Shown one piece after another: positions 1-10,487 of a DNA stretch of 64,000 nt (position 1 is its first letter; each line of letters opens with the position of its first letter). The position numbers and the translations under genes are program-made. The notes beneath the pieces are model-generated. The model was given only the letters and a program-made list of their open reading frames with translations. It was not told the DNA's origin and made no database searches. The DNA is from Nilaparvata lugens. Lineage: Eukaryota; Arthropoda; Insecta; Hemiptera; Delphacidae. The stretch is taken from positions 58,255,441-58,319,440 of the forward strand of contig NC_052508.1 in assembly GCF_014356525.2 (NCBI RefSeq), in the 5' to 3' direction.

Positions 1-217
1 TAATAAAAGGAGAAATTACCCCTTGCCAATAAAATTTTAATATCTACCAAAAAACCAAACTAATACTGTATTACAAGTGGGATTCAATATTTGTTTTAAA
101 TATTTTCAAATTCCTTTTTTATAGTTTCTGTTTACATGCAAGTTTTACATATTTATGTAAATGATAATAATGACAGTTTTAGCGGCAGAGGAATGTCAAT
201 AATTAGGTTTATAAGTT
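1..217. other. AT-rich intergenic flank
   Basis: No open frame of interest, repeat pair or RNA gene is visible here. It is the left flank of the foldback element that starts at about 218. Confidence 0.5.
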
Positions 218-2506
218 ATAGTCCAGTCACTATATACATTGGTGCATGCAATTTATATTGTAGTTCTGATTTTTTAATATATTGCTGGGGTACATAAGAG
301 AAGTCCAGAACCAATTTCATCATGCAAAATTTCCTTGTGCTAGATACAGAGTGGCCCAAAAACCTCGTATTTTCGGCTCATTTTCCAGTTTTCAGCTATT
401 TCTGCCAAATCTCGTAATCGGACAGAAAAATTTGCTCTCGCCTTTTTTCTGGATTATAAAATACTGAATAAAATGAGATCATTCGGAACTCTCTATCTCC
501 AATGAGTAATGAGTTATGGGTTTTCAAAAATGAGTGAAATTTGATAAAAAAAATCAATTTTGAAGAATTTTAGTTTTTGATCAACAATATCTTCCGATTG
601 TCACCATTTAGATGTATAATTCAATATCCCTCTAGGCGTATTTTTGTGCTCTACAATCTCAGATCAGGTAGAGCGCTCCATCTCATATAGATTTACAGGT
701 ACACCTGACAACAATGTTCCTTGTATTGTGAAAAACACCAAATTTTCAACTTCAACCATCATCACCAACTACATTGTCCTCACATTGATATTTCGCACAA
801 TGACATGAGTTCATAAGAATATTTTCTATGAGAATCACCCATTGGATGCACTTCATTTCGGTATTTCCTAGTGGAGAGGCGCGCTTAAGGACACCTCAAG
901 GATCAAAATTTCAAACACTTATAACAACTTTTGACACAATGCTCAGATTTCATCGTACTACATTTCATTCTTCTTGGCTTTTCAAGGCGGTCCAAAATCA
1001 TGCATCATAAGTCAAATTCGGTCGAAAAAATGGGCTGTTTATTGTTGAGTGTACTTAAGCCCATATTCCAATACACAAAAAAATGGCCAATTTCTATATT
1101 CAAAGCTGTATGTCTTGAGAAATACTTCTGATAAAATTTGCAAATCTAGTGAGGATGTGAAAATTGTCCCCCGCTACCCACTCCAATGAATAATACTTTC
1201 GATTCCAATACAACTCGAAAGTTACAGAAGATGTTAAAAATGGCGATTTCAGTTTTTACATTTTTTCGTGATTTTACTGTTGATCATGAGTTTCTAAATC
1301 GAGTCTGATACATCATAGAAACTCACGATTGATTCCAAATTGTAGATAAATTCATCCTCTACTAGCTCAGTTACCTAAAATCCATCTTGAATAACTTTTC
1401 CTAGAACTGCCTAGAACTCCTGATCATAGAACTGCCAAAATCGTTAATATGAGAAAGATATCTATAATTTCCGATTTTTTTCAACAATCGAATCTCACTT
1501 TACAAACATATTTTTCCATGAATCGTTTACAGCAGATGGAAGAGAAAATTCTATTGTACATTTCAAGATCAAGTAATGATTTTTATAATAAGGGGTTACA
1601 GAGATACATAGCTTTGAATATAGAAATTGGCCATTTTTTGTTTATTGGAATATTGGCTTAAGTACACTCAACAATAAACTGCCCATTTTTTGACCGAATT
1701 TGACCTATGATGCATGATTTTCGACCGCCTTTAAAAGCCAAGAAGAATGAAGTGTAGTACGATGAAATCTGAGCATTGTGTCTAAAGTTGTTATAAGTGT
1801 TTGAAATTTTGATCCTTGAGGTGTCCTTAAGCGCGCCTCTCCACTAGGAAATACCGAAATGAAGTGCATCCAACGGGTGATTCTCATAGAAAATATTCTT
1901 ATGAACTCATGTCATTGTGCGAAATATCAATGTGAGGAAAATTTAGTTGGTGATGATGGTTGAAGTTGAAAATTGGGTGTTTTTCACAATACAAGGAGCA
2001 TGTTGTTGTCAGGTTTACCTGTAAATCTATATGAGATGAAGCGCTCTACCTGTCAGATTGTAGAGCACAAAAATACGCCTAGAGGGATTTTGAATTATAC
2101 ATCTAAATGGTAACAATCGGAAGATGTTGTTGATCAAAGACTAAAATGCATCAAAATTGATTTTTCTTTTCAAATTTCACTCATTTTTGAAAAATCATAA
2201 CTCAGTTCTCATTGGAGATAGAGAATTCCGAATGATCTCATTTCATTCAGAATTTTATAATCTAGAAAAAAGGCAAAAGCAAATTTTTCTGTCCGATTAC
2301 GAGATTTAGCAGAAATAGCTGAAAACTGGAAAATGAGCCGAAAATACGAGTTTTTTGGGCCACTCTGTATCTAGCACAAGAAAATTTTTCAAGAAGAAAT
2401 TGGTTCTGAACTTCTCTTATGTACCCAAATAATATATTAAAAAATCAGAACTACAATATAAATTGCAAGCACACCCCCTTTTTCATGTCTATATTGACTG
2501 GACTAT
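218..2506. mobile_element. Foldback-type element with ~890-bp inverted arms
   Basis: The left arm (218-1106) reappears as its reverse complement at 1610-2506, separated by a ~500-bp unrelated spacer. The outermost shared bases are ATAGTCCAGTCA at 218-229 and its complement at 2495-2506. Mirror positions keep a nearly constant sum (about 2715-2724), so the arms differ by only a few small indels and scattered substitutions. Each arm carries a mirrored 60-codon open frame (828-1010 plus, 1705-1887 minus) that differs at a handful of residues; I do not recognise it and treat it as incidental. TTA/TTAA lies just outside both ends, which could be a short target-site duplication, but this is not certain. 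No transposase is present, so the element is non-autonomous. Class unresolved: foldback, or a long-TIR derivative of a DNA transposon. Confidence 0.85.
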
Positions 2507-3767
2507 TAATCACAATTGGACATCCAAAGTATTTTTACGGTACCTCTGTTGATTTTGTCAAGTGAATACTTATTCTCTGATTCGGATTGAGAAATGATTG
2601 TCTCGCTTTGGACCTTGAAGCAATGAAGCTGTGAAGAATAAAAATATTCTAATAATTATAAATATAGAATAATTTGTTTACTATTCATACAAAAACTATT
2701 AAATAACATAAGAGTACAACAGGCTATTCCAAAATTGTTTTTTAAATTGTAACATAATTCTAGTCAAAAAGGTACTTAATTGGAGATCATGTGCAGTATT
2801 AGTTCAAATATCAATCATGACATAAAAATATTCTGGGGTACCTTCTTTTTTTATATAATAGATTAGTTGACTCAATAGATTATTATAAAATGAGGTATAA
2901 TATTACAAAAATTTACTATACACTTGTATGTTCCAAACACTTTACTCACCAATATAAGAGAAGTGATAGAGTAAAACACAATTGTATACATGGTCAATCG
3001 TATAAAACTCAGATAATATCGTGATTACACGACAAAGATTCAAAATAAAACAAATTGGTTATGTTATCGTTCCATCCTGTTAAAATTAAAAAAATTGTAG
3101 TGGGCTTTGCAAGAAGCTATTCCAGCTGGACATAGAATCTAGTGAGAAGAAAATAAGAATAAATATAGCCTACTGTTATGTAGGCCTATGAAAATAAAAG
3201 TAACTGATTCACAGTATTCTTTTAAAAATTGAATACATTTTATTTATTAAAAAGTTGACATGTAATTTATCTAACTCAGATTTAATATCATTTTGTTTTT
3301 TATTCTAGATAGAAGTGACATAAAACGTTATTCAATACTTCTTCAGTTCTTTTTATGTGAACAAGATGTTTGATACACATCTCTCCACCCATAATACATC
3401 AAGTAGAATTTATAACAGTGTCGATGCATAGGTAACAAAAATACAGTGGTTACAGAAATACTAATTTGTTGATAATTTATTTAATTTGAAGACAAATTTA
3501 ACTTGAATACTAATTTATTTTTATTCTAAAAAACGATACTCCTGCGACTATTTGGTCCATCAAACTGATCAGAGATAAATTATTTGTGATGCCTTAGAAA
3601 AGATACGTTGTAGACTTAGAATTAATGGATGGATTACACATTGCATTATTAACCTACATAGAATTGGATCGGTAATGATTTTACATTATTTGTTGGTACT
3701 TGGGAGCTGAGAGGAAATTCGCATTTTGAGAGAAAACTGAGTTTTCATTGGGAAACTGGGTTTCCAA
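2507..3767. other. AT-rich intergenic, nothing recognised
   Basis: Low-complexity AT-rich sequence with stop codons in all frames. I see no RNA gene, repeat pair or conserved coding block. Confidence 0.45.
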
Positions 3768-3898
3768 TTATTGTTATAGCATGCAATGTTATTAAGAATC
3801 AAAGTCAGAAACAGATTTAACTTAGTCCAAAAATGTCCCAATCATAGTAATAGCTTGCAACGTTATTGAGAATCAAAGATAGAAACGAATTTAATATC
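3768..3898 (+). repeat. Two-copy tandem duplication, ~74-bp unit
   Basis: The stretch from about 3768 (attgttatagcatgcaatg) recurs from about 3842 (catagtaatagcttgcaac) with the same order of words downstream, including gaatcaaag and gaaac. The offset is 74 bp and the copies have diverged. Confidence 0.65.
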
Positions 3899-4019
3899 GA
3901 AGAAATTATGAATGAAAAACAGGAGAGTAACATTGATCCATAGTAGTCTACTGGGATGAAAAGATTTGCGATGTTGAAAATTTGCTTCATTGGAAGGTAG
4001 TTAGAAGGGTCGTGAAACA

Positions 4020-4330
4020 GAGTTGCACTTGAAGAGCTCTAGGCCGTGGCTTGCTTTGTTTGTTAGGGGGGACATGATAATGATGTCCCTTGCAGCCGCG
4101 CGGAGCTCCAAGCGGTACCGTAGTCAGCACTCAGCAGTCGACAGTCAGCGGTGGAAGAAGAAACAACCCTCGATCCTCGCGGATCTGTTCAGCGGCTGGT
4201 GGATGGGGGTGTATTGATCACTGCCAGTAATGCCAACCCACCGTCGGCAAATGTTCCCACCTACCCCAACGCATTTTCGTCAGTCGCTTAGTGCGTGCAC
4301 GAGCAGGCTGCTGATCATCACACGCATCAT
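4020..4330 (+). promoter_or_regulatory. GC-rich patch, possible alternative promoter or 5' exon
   Basis: This patch is distinctly richer in G, C and CpG than its surroundings, with words such as gcagccgcgcggagctcc and repeated cagc/gtcag motifs. It contains an open frame (4023-4217) that resembles no family I know. It sits about 3 kb upstream of the Fbxl16 start. In this window similar composition otherwise marks exons, the Fbxl16 promoter and some repeats, so an upstream non-coding exon, promoter or enhancer is possible. There is no direct sequence proof. Confidence 0.25.
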
Positions 4331-5479
4331 AATCATCACAACACTCGTCCTGCTCGATTGGCCTTTCAATTTATTTGCTCCTACTTCATGAATGTTGCTT
4401 GCTCCTATCTCATGAATGTTGTCTATTCTTGACTCTTTCTCTGATTGATAGCAATGTAGATGGAAGAAATAGTTTTGTTCGTGCTAAAAGGATACTATGA
4501 GGCTCTCATCCTATTGAAATTATGTTTCAAAAGTTGAAATTATCTATAATATAATAAAGGAAAGAATCGGCTTATGCTTTCAGGGGATAGGAAAATCACG
4601 AATGACGCATGAATGAACTACTCAACTGATTAACTTGAAATTTTGCATATCGATTCTCGATTTACCGATGATGGTTATAGACCTATTTCAAATTCTTCAA
4701 GATCTCAGTAGGTTTTTAATTAGACCCTTGTGGAGCAGGGGTTGCCTACTGATAGTCAATAAATTTGAATTTAAAATTCAATTTCATGAATTCTACCAGA
4801 ACATAGATAAAACCAATAAACTATTTTGAAATATATACAAAAAATTGAATAGAACTAATTTAAAAAAAAATTCAATCTATTCATTTATTAACAATCATCA
4901 ATTACAGAATTCCATATGAACCAATAAAAGACATTCGCTCAAAACTATTTCTATGTTTACGTTTACCACATAACAATTCATGTTTTTGATAATAAATACG
5001 AAATAGTGAGTCCATCATGATTACGGTTACTCAATTATGATACTACTCATATTTACGGTTACTCATATTTTTATGATGAGAAATAAGAATCAGAATCACA
5101 TAAGTTCATCATTCTAAAGAAATTGGACTTACTTTTCTCAAATTAACCAATTTTCAGATCATTTTTCATCAGCCAATTTAGATTTTGACACGAGATGTAA
5201 TAAAATTTTAATAAAATTCATTTAATTACTATTTAAAAATAATTTGTTACAATTGATACGTACTAGCAACCAGAATTGAACTAACTACAGAATAAAACGT
5301 GGAAAATCGTTTTGCTACCAGGGCAATAACTATACTAAGATGCTTCAGAGCTGTGGGAGAGGAAATGGACGTTTTGAAAATGATCGTAGATTCGGGAATT
5401 ACCTACCGTACCTGAAATTTATAAAAAAATAGGTCAAATAATGCCTTGAAATATGGCAAAATATTTCGAAGAAAAGAAA
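4331..5479. other. AT-rich intergenic, nothing recognised
   Basis: No coding, RNA or repeat structure stands out apart from short AT-rich words. Confidence 0.4.
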
Positions 5480-5640
5480 ACTCATATTCCAATTCCATTT
5501 TCGAAAAGAGACTTTCATTCTAGACTTTACTGAACTTGTCATTAGACAATACTCTAGACATTACTTATACTTCTAAGATGTGAAAACACTCATATTTCAA
5601 TTTCATTTTCGAAAAGAGACTTCCATTCTAGACATTACTT
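5480..5640 (+). repeat. Local direct duplication, ~52-bp copies 108 bp apart
   Basis: Copies at about 5480-5531 and 5588-5639 share ctcatattccaattccattt-like sequence, followed by tcgaaaagagact and cattctagac. The open frames over 5580-5933 on both strands run through the second copy and match no known family. Confidence 0.6.
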
Positions 5641-6725
5641 CACTCTTGTGGAAAGAGTTTGGGGAAACTCTTGCCGAAGTATTCAAGAGCCGAGCTATTT
5701 TTCGTATGAGAAGCTTTTCGGTGAGAAGAAGGCATAGGCGCACTCTTGAACTTTCCCAATCTTTCAACCGTAAGGTGCTTTCCTTCAATTTCTGTTTAGA
5801 AAAGCTGCTCCAAACAAGTCTCAATAATAGGTTCGTCATTTTCAGCTCCTCTTTCCTCCAAGTGCGCTTGTTCGCTTTCATTGCGACATTCGTTCACAAC
5901 TTATCCTACTTCAACTATTCCTCTACTCCCTAAGGGGATAGACGAACAACAACTTTCCCGTTTGACGAGAAAATCTAAGGCTGAATTCTCCGGGGAACGG
6001 GGAAACAGACACGTACAGTAGCTACTACTTTTGATTCTGTCAACATGACATCAACTCTAATACAATAATTATTATTATGATGATGATTATGACGATTAGG
6101 CTTCGATGATGGTGACGATGACTGAAGGTTTTCTTACTTTACAATACTCAAACCATTTGATGATTTGATACTTGATTATCTGCCAAGTTACAAATAATGA
6201 ATGAGAAATGTTATTTGAGAATATTATGGAAGAGAATATAACTTATGCTGTACAACGAGTGATGAAAGTATGCATTATTCATCAGTCATGTTTTGGCAGA
6301 ATGCTGATTTTAATGTTTGATGAACTTCCAAATAATGACTATAGATCACAATTCCTTTAAAAATCCCTCTAAACTTATCTAGGAGTAATAATCTTTTTTA
6401 AAAATATTGATGATTGAACTGGAAACATGCTAGCATGATCATTGGCTATTCAATGAGTCAATGAATTTTCTTTCGCTAAAAAATTATTCTGTCACAAGAG
6501 ACAGGAACATCAGAATACCGTACACAATAAATAATATAAAATATTTCCATAGTCTAAATAAGCATATAGATAAGCTTAGATCTGTGATTCTACACGTGAA
6601 GGCCCATTCACCGACAAAGCTAAGCTTATGCACTTTTGCATTGACTTGTTTATATAGACGTACAATTAAAATCTTACTACCTCTGAAAACGTATCGTATT
6701 CAGGGCTACTTAATTTCTTATTTGT
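5641..6725. other. Intergenic, nothing recognised
   Basis: Mostly AT-rich. Frames at 5603-5881 (minus) and 6461-6727 (plus) look like chance open frames: low complexity, no motif, no codon bias. Confidence 0.4.
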
Positions 6726-6822
6726 AAAATAGCACCATAGTACCCTTTTCGTTGGAAACTTTGTTTTTAATTTGTTATTTTATGTTAAAAAGTTCTCAAA
6801 AAGGGTACTATGGTGTTATTTT
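6726..6822. repeat. 97-bp hairpin element
   Basis: The 24 bases at 6726-6749 (aaaatagcaccatagtaccc followed by tttt) pair with 6799-6822 with one mismatch, around a ~49-bp AT-rich loop. This is the structure of a very small MITE. It lies ~570 bp upstream of the Fbxl16 start codon, so it is close to the promoter. Confidence 0.75.
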
Positions 6823-7049
6823 AGAAATAATTCAACAACCTATTGAAAACTGAGAGAACAGTGTCATCAATAAAAACGATATGGTAATGGAAGGAATAAC
6901 GTCTTGATTCATTCATGGCAGGGCGCGACTCATTCACTTTATATTTTCATTCATTAATCTTGATGAATCAGCTGATATAAAGAGTGCAAGAGTATGTGCA
7001 ACTTACAGATTGAAGTTTGAAGCATCACCTTGCTTGAGAGGTATTTATT

Positions 7050-7294
7050 ATTTGGAGGGTAGTATTGATGGCGGTGCAGAGGTGAGTGAGTGGGGGTGGC
7101 ACGCGATGAATGAAGCAGCGGTTGGTGGGGGGATTTTTGCCGGGGTGGGTTGGCGGCCTGAGCCAAGCTGAGTGCTTGGTGTTAGTGGCAGTGCAGTGCA
7201 GTGCGGTGTCAGTAGTCGCGTCTCGACCTGTGAGTACTTGTAGTGAGTGGGGCCGTGTGTGACAATGGCAATGTGAAGACAAGTAGTGAGTGAT
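7050..7294 (+). promoter_or_regulatory. Fbxl16: Putative core promoter and 5' UTR of Fbxl16
   Basis: The GC-richer, G-heavy stretch before the start codon has short iterated words (gtgcagtgcagtgcggtg) and a TCAGT initiator-like pentamer at 7209-7213, the arthropod Inr consensus. No convincing TATA box is visible. If transcription starts near 7211 the 5' UTR is about 85 nt, unless there is an upstream non-coding exon. An in-frame TGA at 7274-7276 closes the frame before the ATG. The exact start site is inference. Confidence 0.4.
7265..7276 (+). other. Upstream ORF (Met-Ala-Met-stop) in Fbxl16 leader
   Basis: ATG at 7265 has A at -3 and G at +4, a better Kozak context than the main ATG at 7295 (G at -3, T at +4). 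It reads three codons and stops at TGA 7274-7276, in the same frame as the main ORF and 18 nt before it. If included in the mRNA, such a minimal upstream ORF would be expected to lower or regulate initiation at the main start. Whether it is transcribed is not shown. Confidence 0.45.
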
Positions 7295-7930
7295 ATGTCG
7301 GCTCAGGGGGTGGTAGAACGAGCCAGCGCCGAGTTGTCGAAGCGTATCAATGGTCTGGCACTGCGGAGCAAGCACCACGCGGGACAGCGAGGGGGCAAGG
7401 GCAGCGTGATGGACCGAGTGACGAGTGCGCTGTGTGGCAGCTCCAACGTGCCACCTGACAAGCCGTCACGTTTGTCACGAGCAGCCAAGGGCTCGCCCAC
7501 ACCGCAGCCGCAGAGGAGACTCTTGCTGGCCAACAACGACGCGCTCTCCTGGGACGAATTATGGCATGATGAACGCTTCCTGGCGCAGTTCTTCGCCTAC
7601 TTCACACCGGGCGAGCGTCGCGTGCTGGCGCGTGTGTGCACACGGTGGCGTGACGTGCTGTACCGTGGCCCACCTCGGACGTGGGCCGGTCTGCTCCCCG
7701 TGGTGAGATGTCGCGAATTGCGAGCTGCATCCCCGCAGGAGCGAGCTCGCCTCTACGCGTCGCTGCTGCGTCGTGGCTTCCACGCTGTCGCCCTGCTCGG
7801 TGCCACTGACGAGGATGCCCTCGACCTCGTGCACTCGTTCCCTCTCGCCGCCAAGCACGTGCACTCGCTCAGCCTGCGCTGCTCCAGTGTCAGCGATCGC
7901 GGACTCGAGGCTCTCCTCGACCACCTCCAG
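7295..7930 (+). CDS. Fbxl16: F-box/LRR protein 16 (FBXL16), coding exon 1 of 5
   Basis: Encodes residues 1-212. The first in-frame ATG after an in-frame TGA (7274) is 7295; the open frame also runs nine bases further upstream through a non-ATG codon. Residues 1-80 are a basic, Pro/Ser-rich, poorly conserved tail. Residues ~85-138 form the F-box region (SWDELW, then FTPGERRVLARVCTRWRDVL), and ~188-212 start the leucine-rich repeats (HSLSLRCSSVSDRGLEALL). Order and spacing match vertebrate FBXL16, where the block reads as an F-box followed by WAGL-P and an LRR array. F-box proteins normally recruit substrates to SCF (SKP1-CUL1) ubiquitin ligases. Mammalian FBXL16 is reported to be atypical, with poor CUL1 engagement and PP2A-B55 and MYC-related roles; transfer of that to this organism is inference. 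The exon ends CAG|GTCAGC in phase 0. It is strongly GC-rich compared with the flanking intron. Confidence 0.95.
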
Positions 7931-7933
7931 GTC

Positions 7934-8074
7934 AGCTTAATAAATCAATCCTAATAAATCTCACTCTATTTACATTCTTAAAAGAATAAAAGCCTCTCTT
8001 ATATGAGGTATACCTCATAAGACATAAGAGACAGCTCAATAAATCAATCCTATTAAATAGCTCTTTACTTACAT
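7934..8074 (+). promoter_or_regulatory. Cluster of AATAAA signals in a short duplication just inside intron 1
   Basis: AATAAA occurs at 7939-7944, 7953-7958, 7985-7990 and 8038-8043, directly after the exon 1 donor. A ~40-bp segment (7934-7974) recurs at 8033-8074, both beginning with agct(t/c)aataaatcaatcct. Between them lies an 18-bp perfect palindrome, tatgaggtatacctcata (8002-8019). Read-through of the donor adds seven codons and ends at TAA 7952-7954. The arrangement would suit premature cleavage and polyadenylation, but AATAAA is common in AT-rich DNA. Confidence 0.35.
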
Positions 8075-9435
8075 ACAATTAAAAATTACTAGATTCTAAA
8101 GTAGATTATAATATAATCTTCCAACTTCATTAGGTTAGTATATTATAGGAAAAGTATGTCCTTACAGTTTATTTTAAGTCCTTGTCCTTGTCCTAGTCTT
8201 TGTTCCTTTTAGTCCTTTTTTTCTACCTCATAGGTACCTCCCGTCATATATATTTATGGTTCAGTTTTTATTTAATATTGTGATCAACTATTATTCTTTC
8301 CAACCATTGTTATTATGGTTTATTTTATTTTTGTGACGATTAAAGATTTATTTATTCATACCATTCAGCAATCACAATATCAAATAAAATTAATGATTGA
8401 GAGAGAATAAACAAGATTAACCCAAAAATGTGTATCTTCCTAATTTGGATAAAATTAGTCCAAATGAGGTAATCGTTTCAATGTAATCAGAGGTTATAGC
8501 GTTGCCAGTGATGTTTGACAACTAACCGATGAGTCAAATAGGATTTATCTCTGTCGCGTTATCTATATACCGCTATAAGCAACATTATCGAGTGCTTTAG
8601 TCATTAGTGTATCATATCTGACAATTATATAAATCTTGCAAAATTTTCGAGAATTATTTGTAATAAACATAATCTATTTTCTCATTTCGGAGGGGGTCTG
8701 TATCAAACTTATAAAGTAAAGACCTTTCTCATGTCTATGATTCGACTCAAGTGTCTGCAAAAATCTCTTGAAAATACACTTCAGTACTATGTACTTCTTC
8801 ATAATTTTCAACTATTTTACTCCATCTCCTTCTGCTCATATTGAAGGAGGGTGATATCTTTCTCTCTAGTCAGTAAATTTAAAGTTATCTTAGCTTCGAG
8901 AAAATTAATCCATTCCTTTATTAGTGAGTGTAAGAAGAGAGAAGTTGATAATTTATTTCATCTCTGGTATAAGCATAGAGAAAAGATAGCGTAACTTGTA
9001 TAGGTTGTCTCTGGTATAAGTGAAGTGTAGTGTTTATGTGGGTAAGATTACCAACTGAATGTACAGTTGAGTACATTTGTTCCAGTTTTTATAGAGGTTG
9101 ATTATTATCTCTATAAAAAAGTTTTTCACAAGGCTTTTGCTGAGGAGCTCCACATAAGCCCTATGTTTTTTCATGAGAGGTTTTGGTATAATTTCCATAA
9201 ATTATGATTATCCAGGTCACTATCACCCACTTTACAAACCCCATGTTTTTTCTATCGAATAATACAACTAAATACATACATCCGAGTATGTGTTGTTCCT
9301 CTTATCTGTTTCTCTCGTAATAGAGTGTAATTAGTGATTCGTAATATTAAATTTTAAACAAAACTGTAATAAAATTAGTAGAATTGATGGTGATGTTGTG
9401 AAATCTCTCCATAATAAGTAAACAAAGATATTGTC
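8075..9435. other. Intron 1 interior, nothing recognised
   Basis: AT-rich intronic sequence with no coding block, RNA gene or clear repeat pair visible. Confidence 0.45.
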
Positions 9436-10487
9436 AAGGTTCAATGAATGAAGAAAACTTGTTTGCATTTACTGGATGTAAATATGAGTAAAACCAACAG
9501 ATCCCTTGATGAATTCGAGCAAAAACTAGAAAACCCTTTTCTTGTACATTTCTATATAGTTATGTAATAGTGTATTGACAGACTTTTAGCATGAAGAACC
9601 GGATTTTTTTTTTTACTTGTGGCAGTATTGCAGCTGGGGTGCGATATATTTCTCTTCACCTCTTCCATCAATATGCAAGCCACCGCACGTAGAGACTATC
9701 ATCAAGCATCAAAGAGCAAAGAGTATTGTCAAATTATTGGCGAAGGAAAAATATTGGTTTCATTTTTCGAGTCGGGCTATTCATGGATGTAAGCGTTATA
9801 GCGTCCCTATTATAACTCTATTGTATAGATCTTGTATTATATTGAACTTAAAAAAATAGGAAAAAATTCCCGATATTCAGGGAAAGTAATGATATGATCA
9901 TCACGCTATAGGGATATAGAAATCAATCTATTGAATAGCCTACTTTCAAACTGGAACACCAATCTTTCAGAAAATTAGAAAGTAGGCTATTCAATAGATT
10001 GATTTCTATATCCCTATAGCGTGATGATCATATCATTACTTTCCCTGAATATCGGGAATTGTTTCCTTTTTTTTAAGTTCAATATAATACAAGATCTATA
10101 CTAGAGTTATAATAGGGACGCTATAACGCTTACATCCATGAATAGCCCGACTCGAAAAATGAAACGCAGATATTTTTCCCTTCGCCAATAATTTGACAAT
10201 ACTCTTTGCTCTTTGATGCTTGATGATAGTCTCTACGTGCGGTGGCTTGCATATTGATGGAAGAGGTGAAGAGAAATATATCGCACCCCAGCTGCAATAC
10301 TGCCACAAGTAAAAAAAAAATCCGGTTCTTCATGCTAAAAGTCTGTCAATACACTATTACATAATTATATAGAAATGTACAAGAAAAGGGTTTTCTAGTT
10401 TTGCTCGAATTCATCAAGGGATCTGTTGGTTTTACTCATATTTACATCCAGTAAATGCAAACAAGTTTTCTTCATTCATTGAACCTT
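9436..10487. repeat. Nearly perfect 1.05-kb hairpin (512/510-bp arms, 30-bp loop)
   Basis: The left arm 9436-9947 and right arm 9978-10487 are reverse complements along their full length with very few differences, around a 30-bp spacer (9948-9977). The outer words are aaggttcaatgaatg and its complement cattcattgaacctt. The mirrored open frames at 9617 (plus) and 10308 (minus) are the same sequence in the two arms, differing by small indels near one end, and match no family I recognise. Short unique loop and high identity suggest a recent inverted duplication or a foldback element. Because it lies in intron 1 of Fbxl16, the primary transcript would fold into a ~510-bp duplex there. Confidence 0.92.

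Noticed and set aside
828..1887. Mirrored 60-codon frames in the arms of the foldback element as a conserved peptide
   Set aside because: Their similarity is explained by the inverted repeat itself. Nothing indicates selection on the protein.
7303..7924. Antisense frames opposite Fbxl16 exon 1
   Set aside because: Shadows of the GC-rich coding exon on the other strand.
9617..10333. Mirrored open frames in the 1.05-kb hairpin as genes
   Set aside because: Same sequence in two arms, no known family, no start or splice support.
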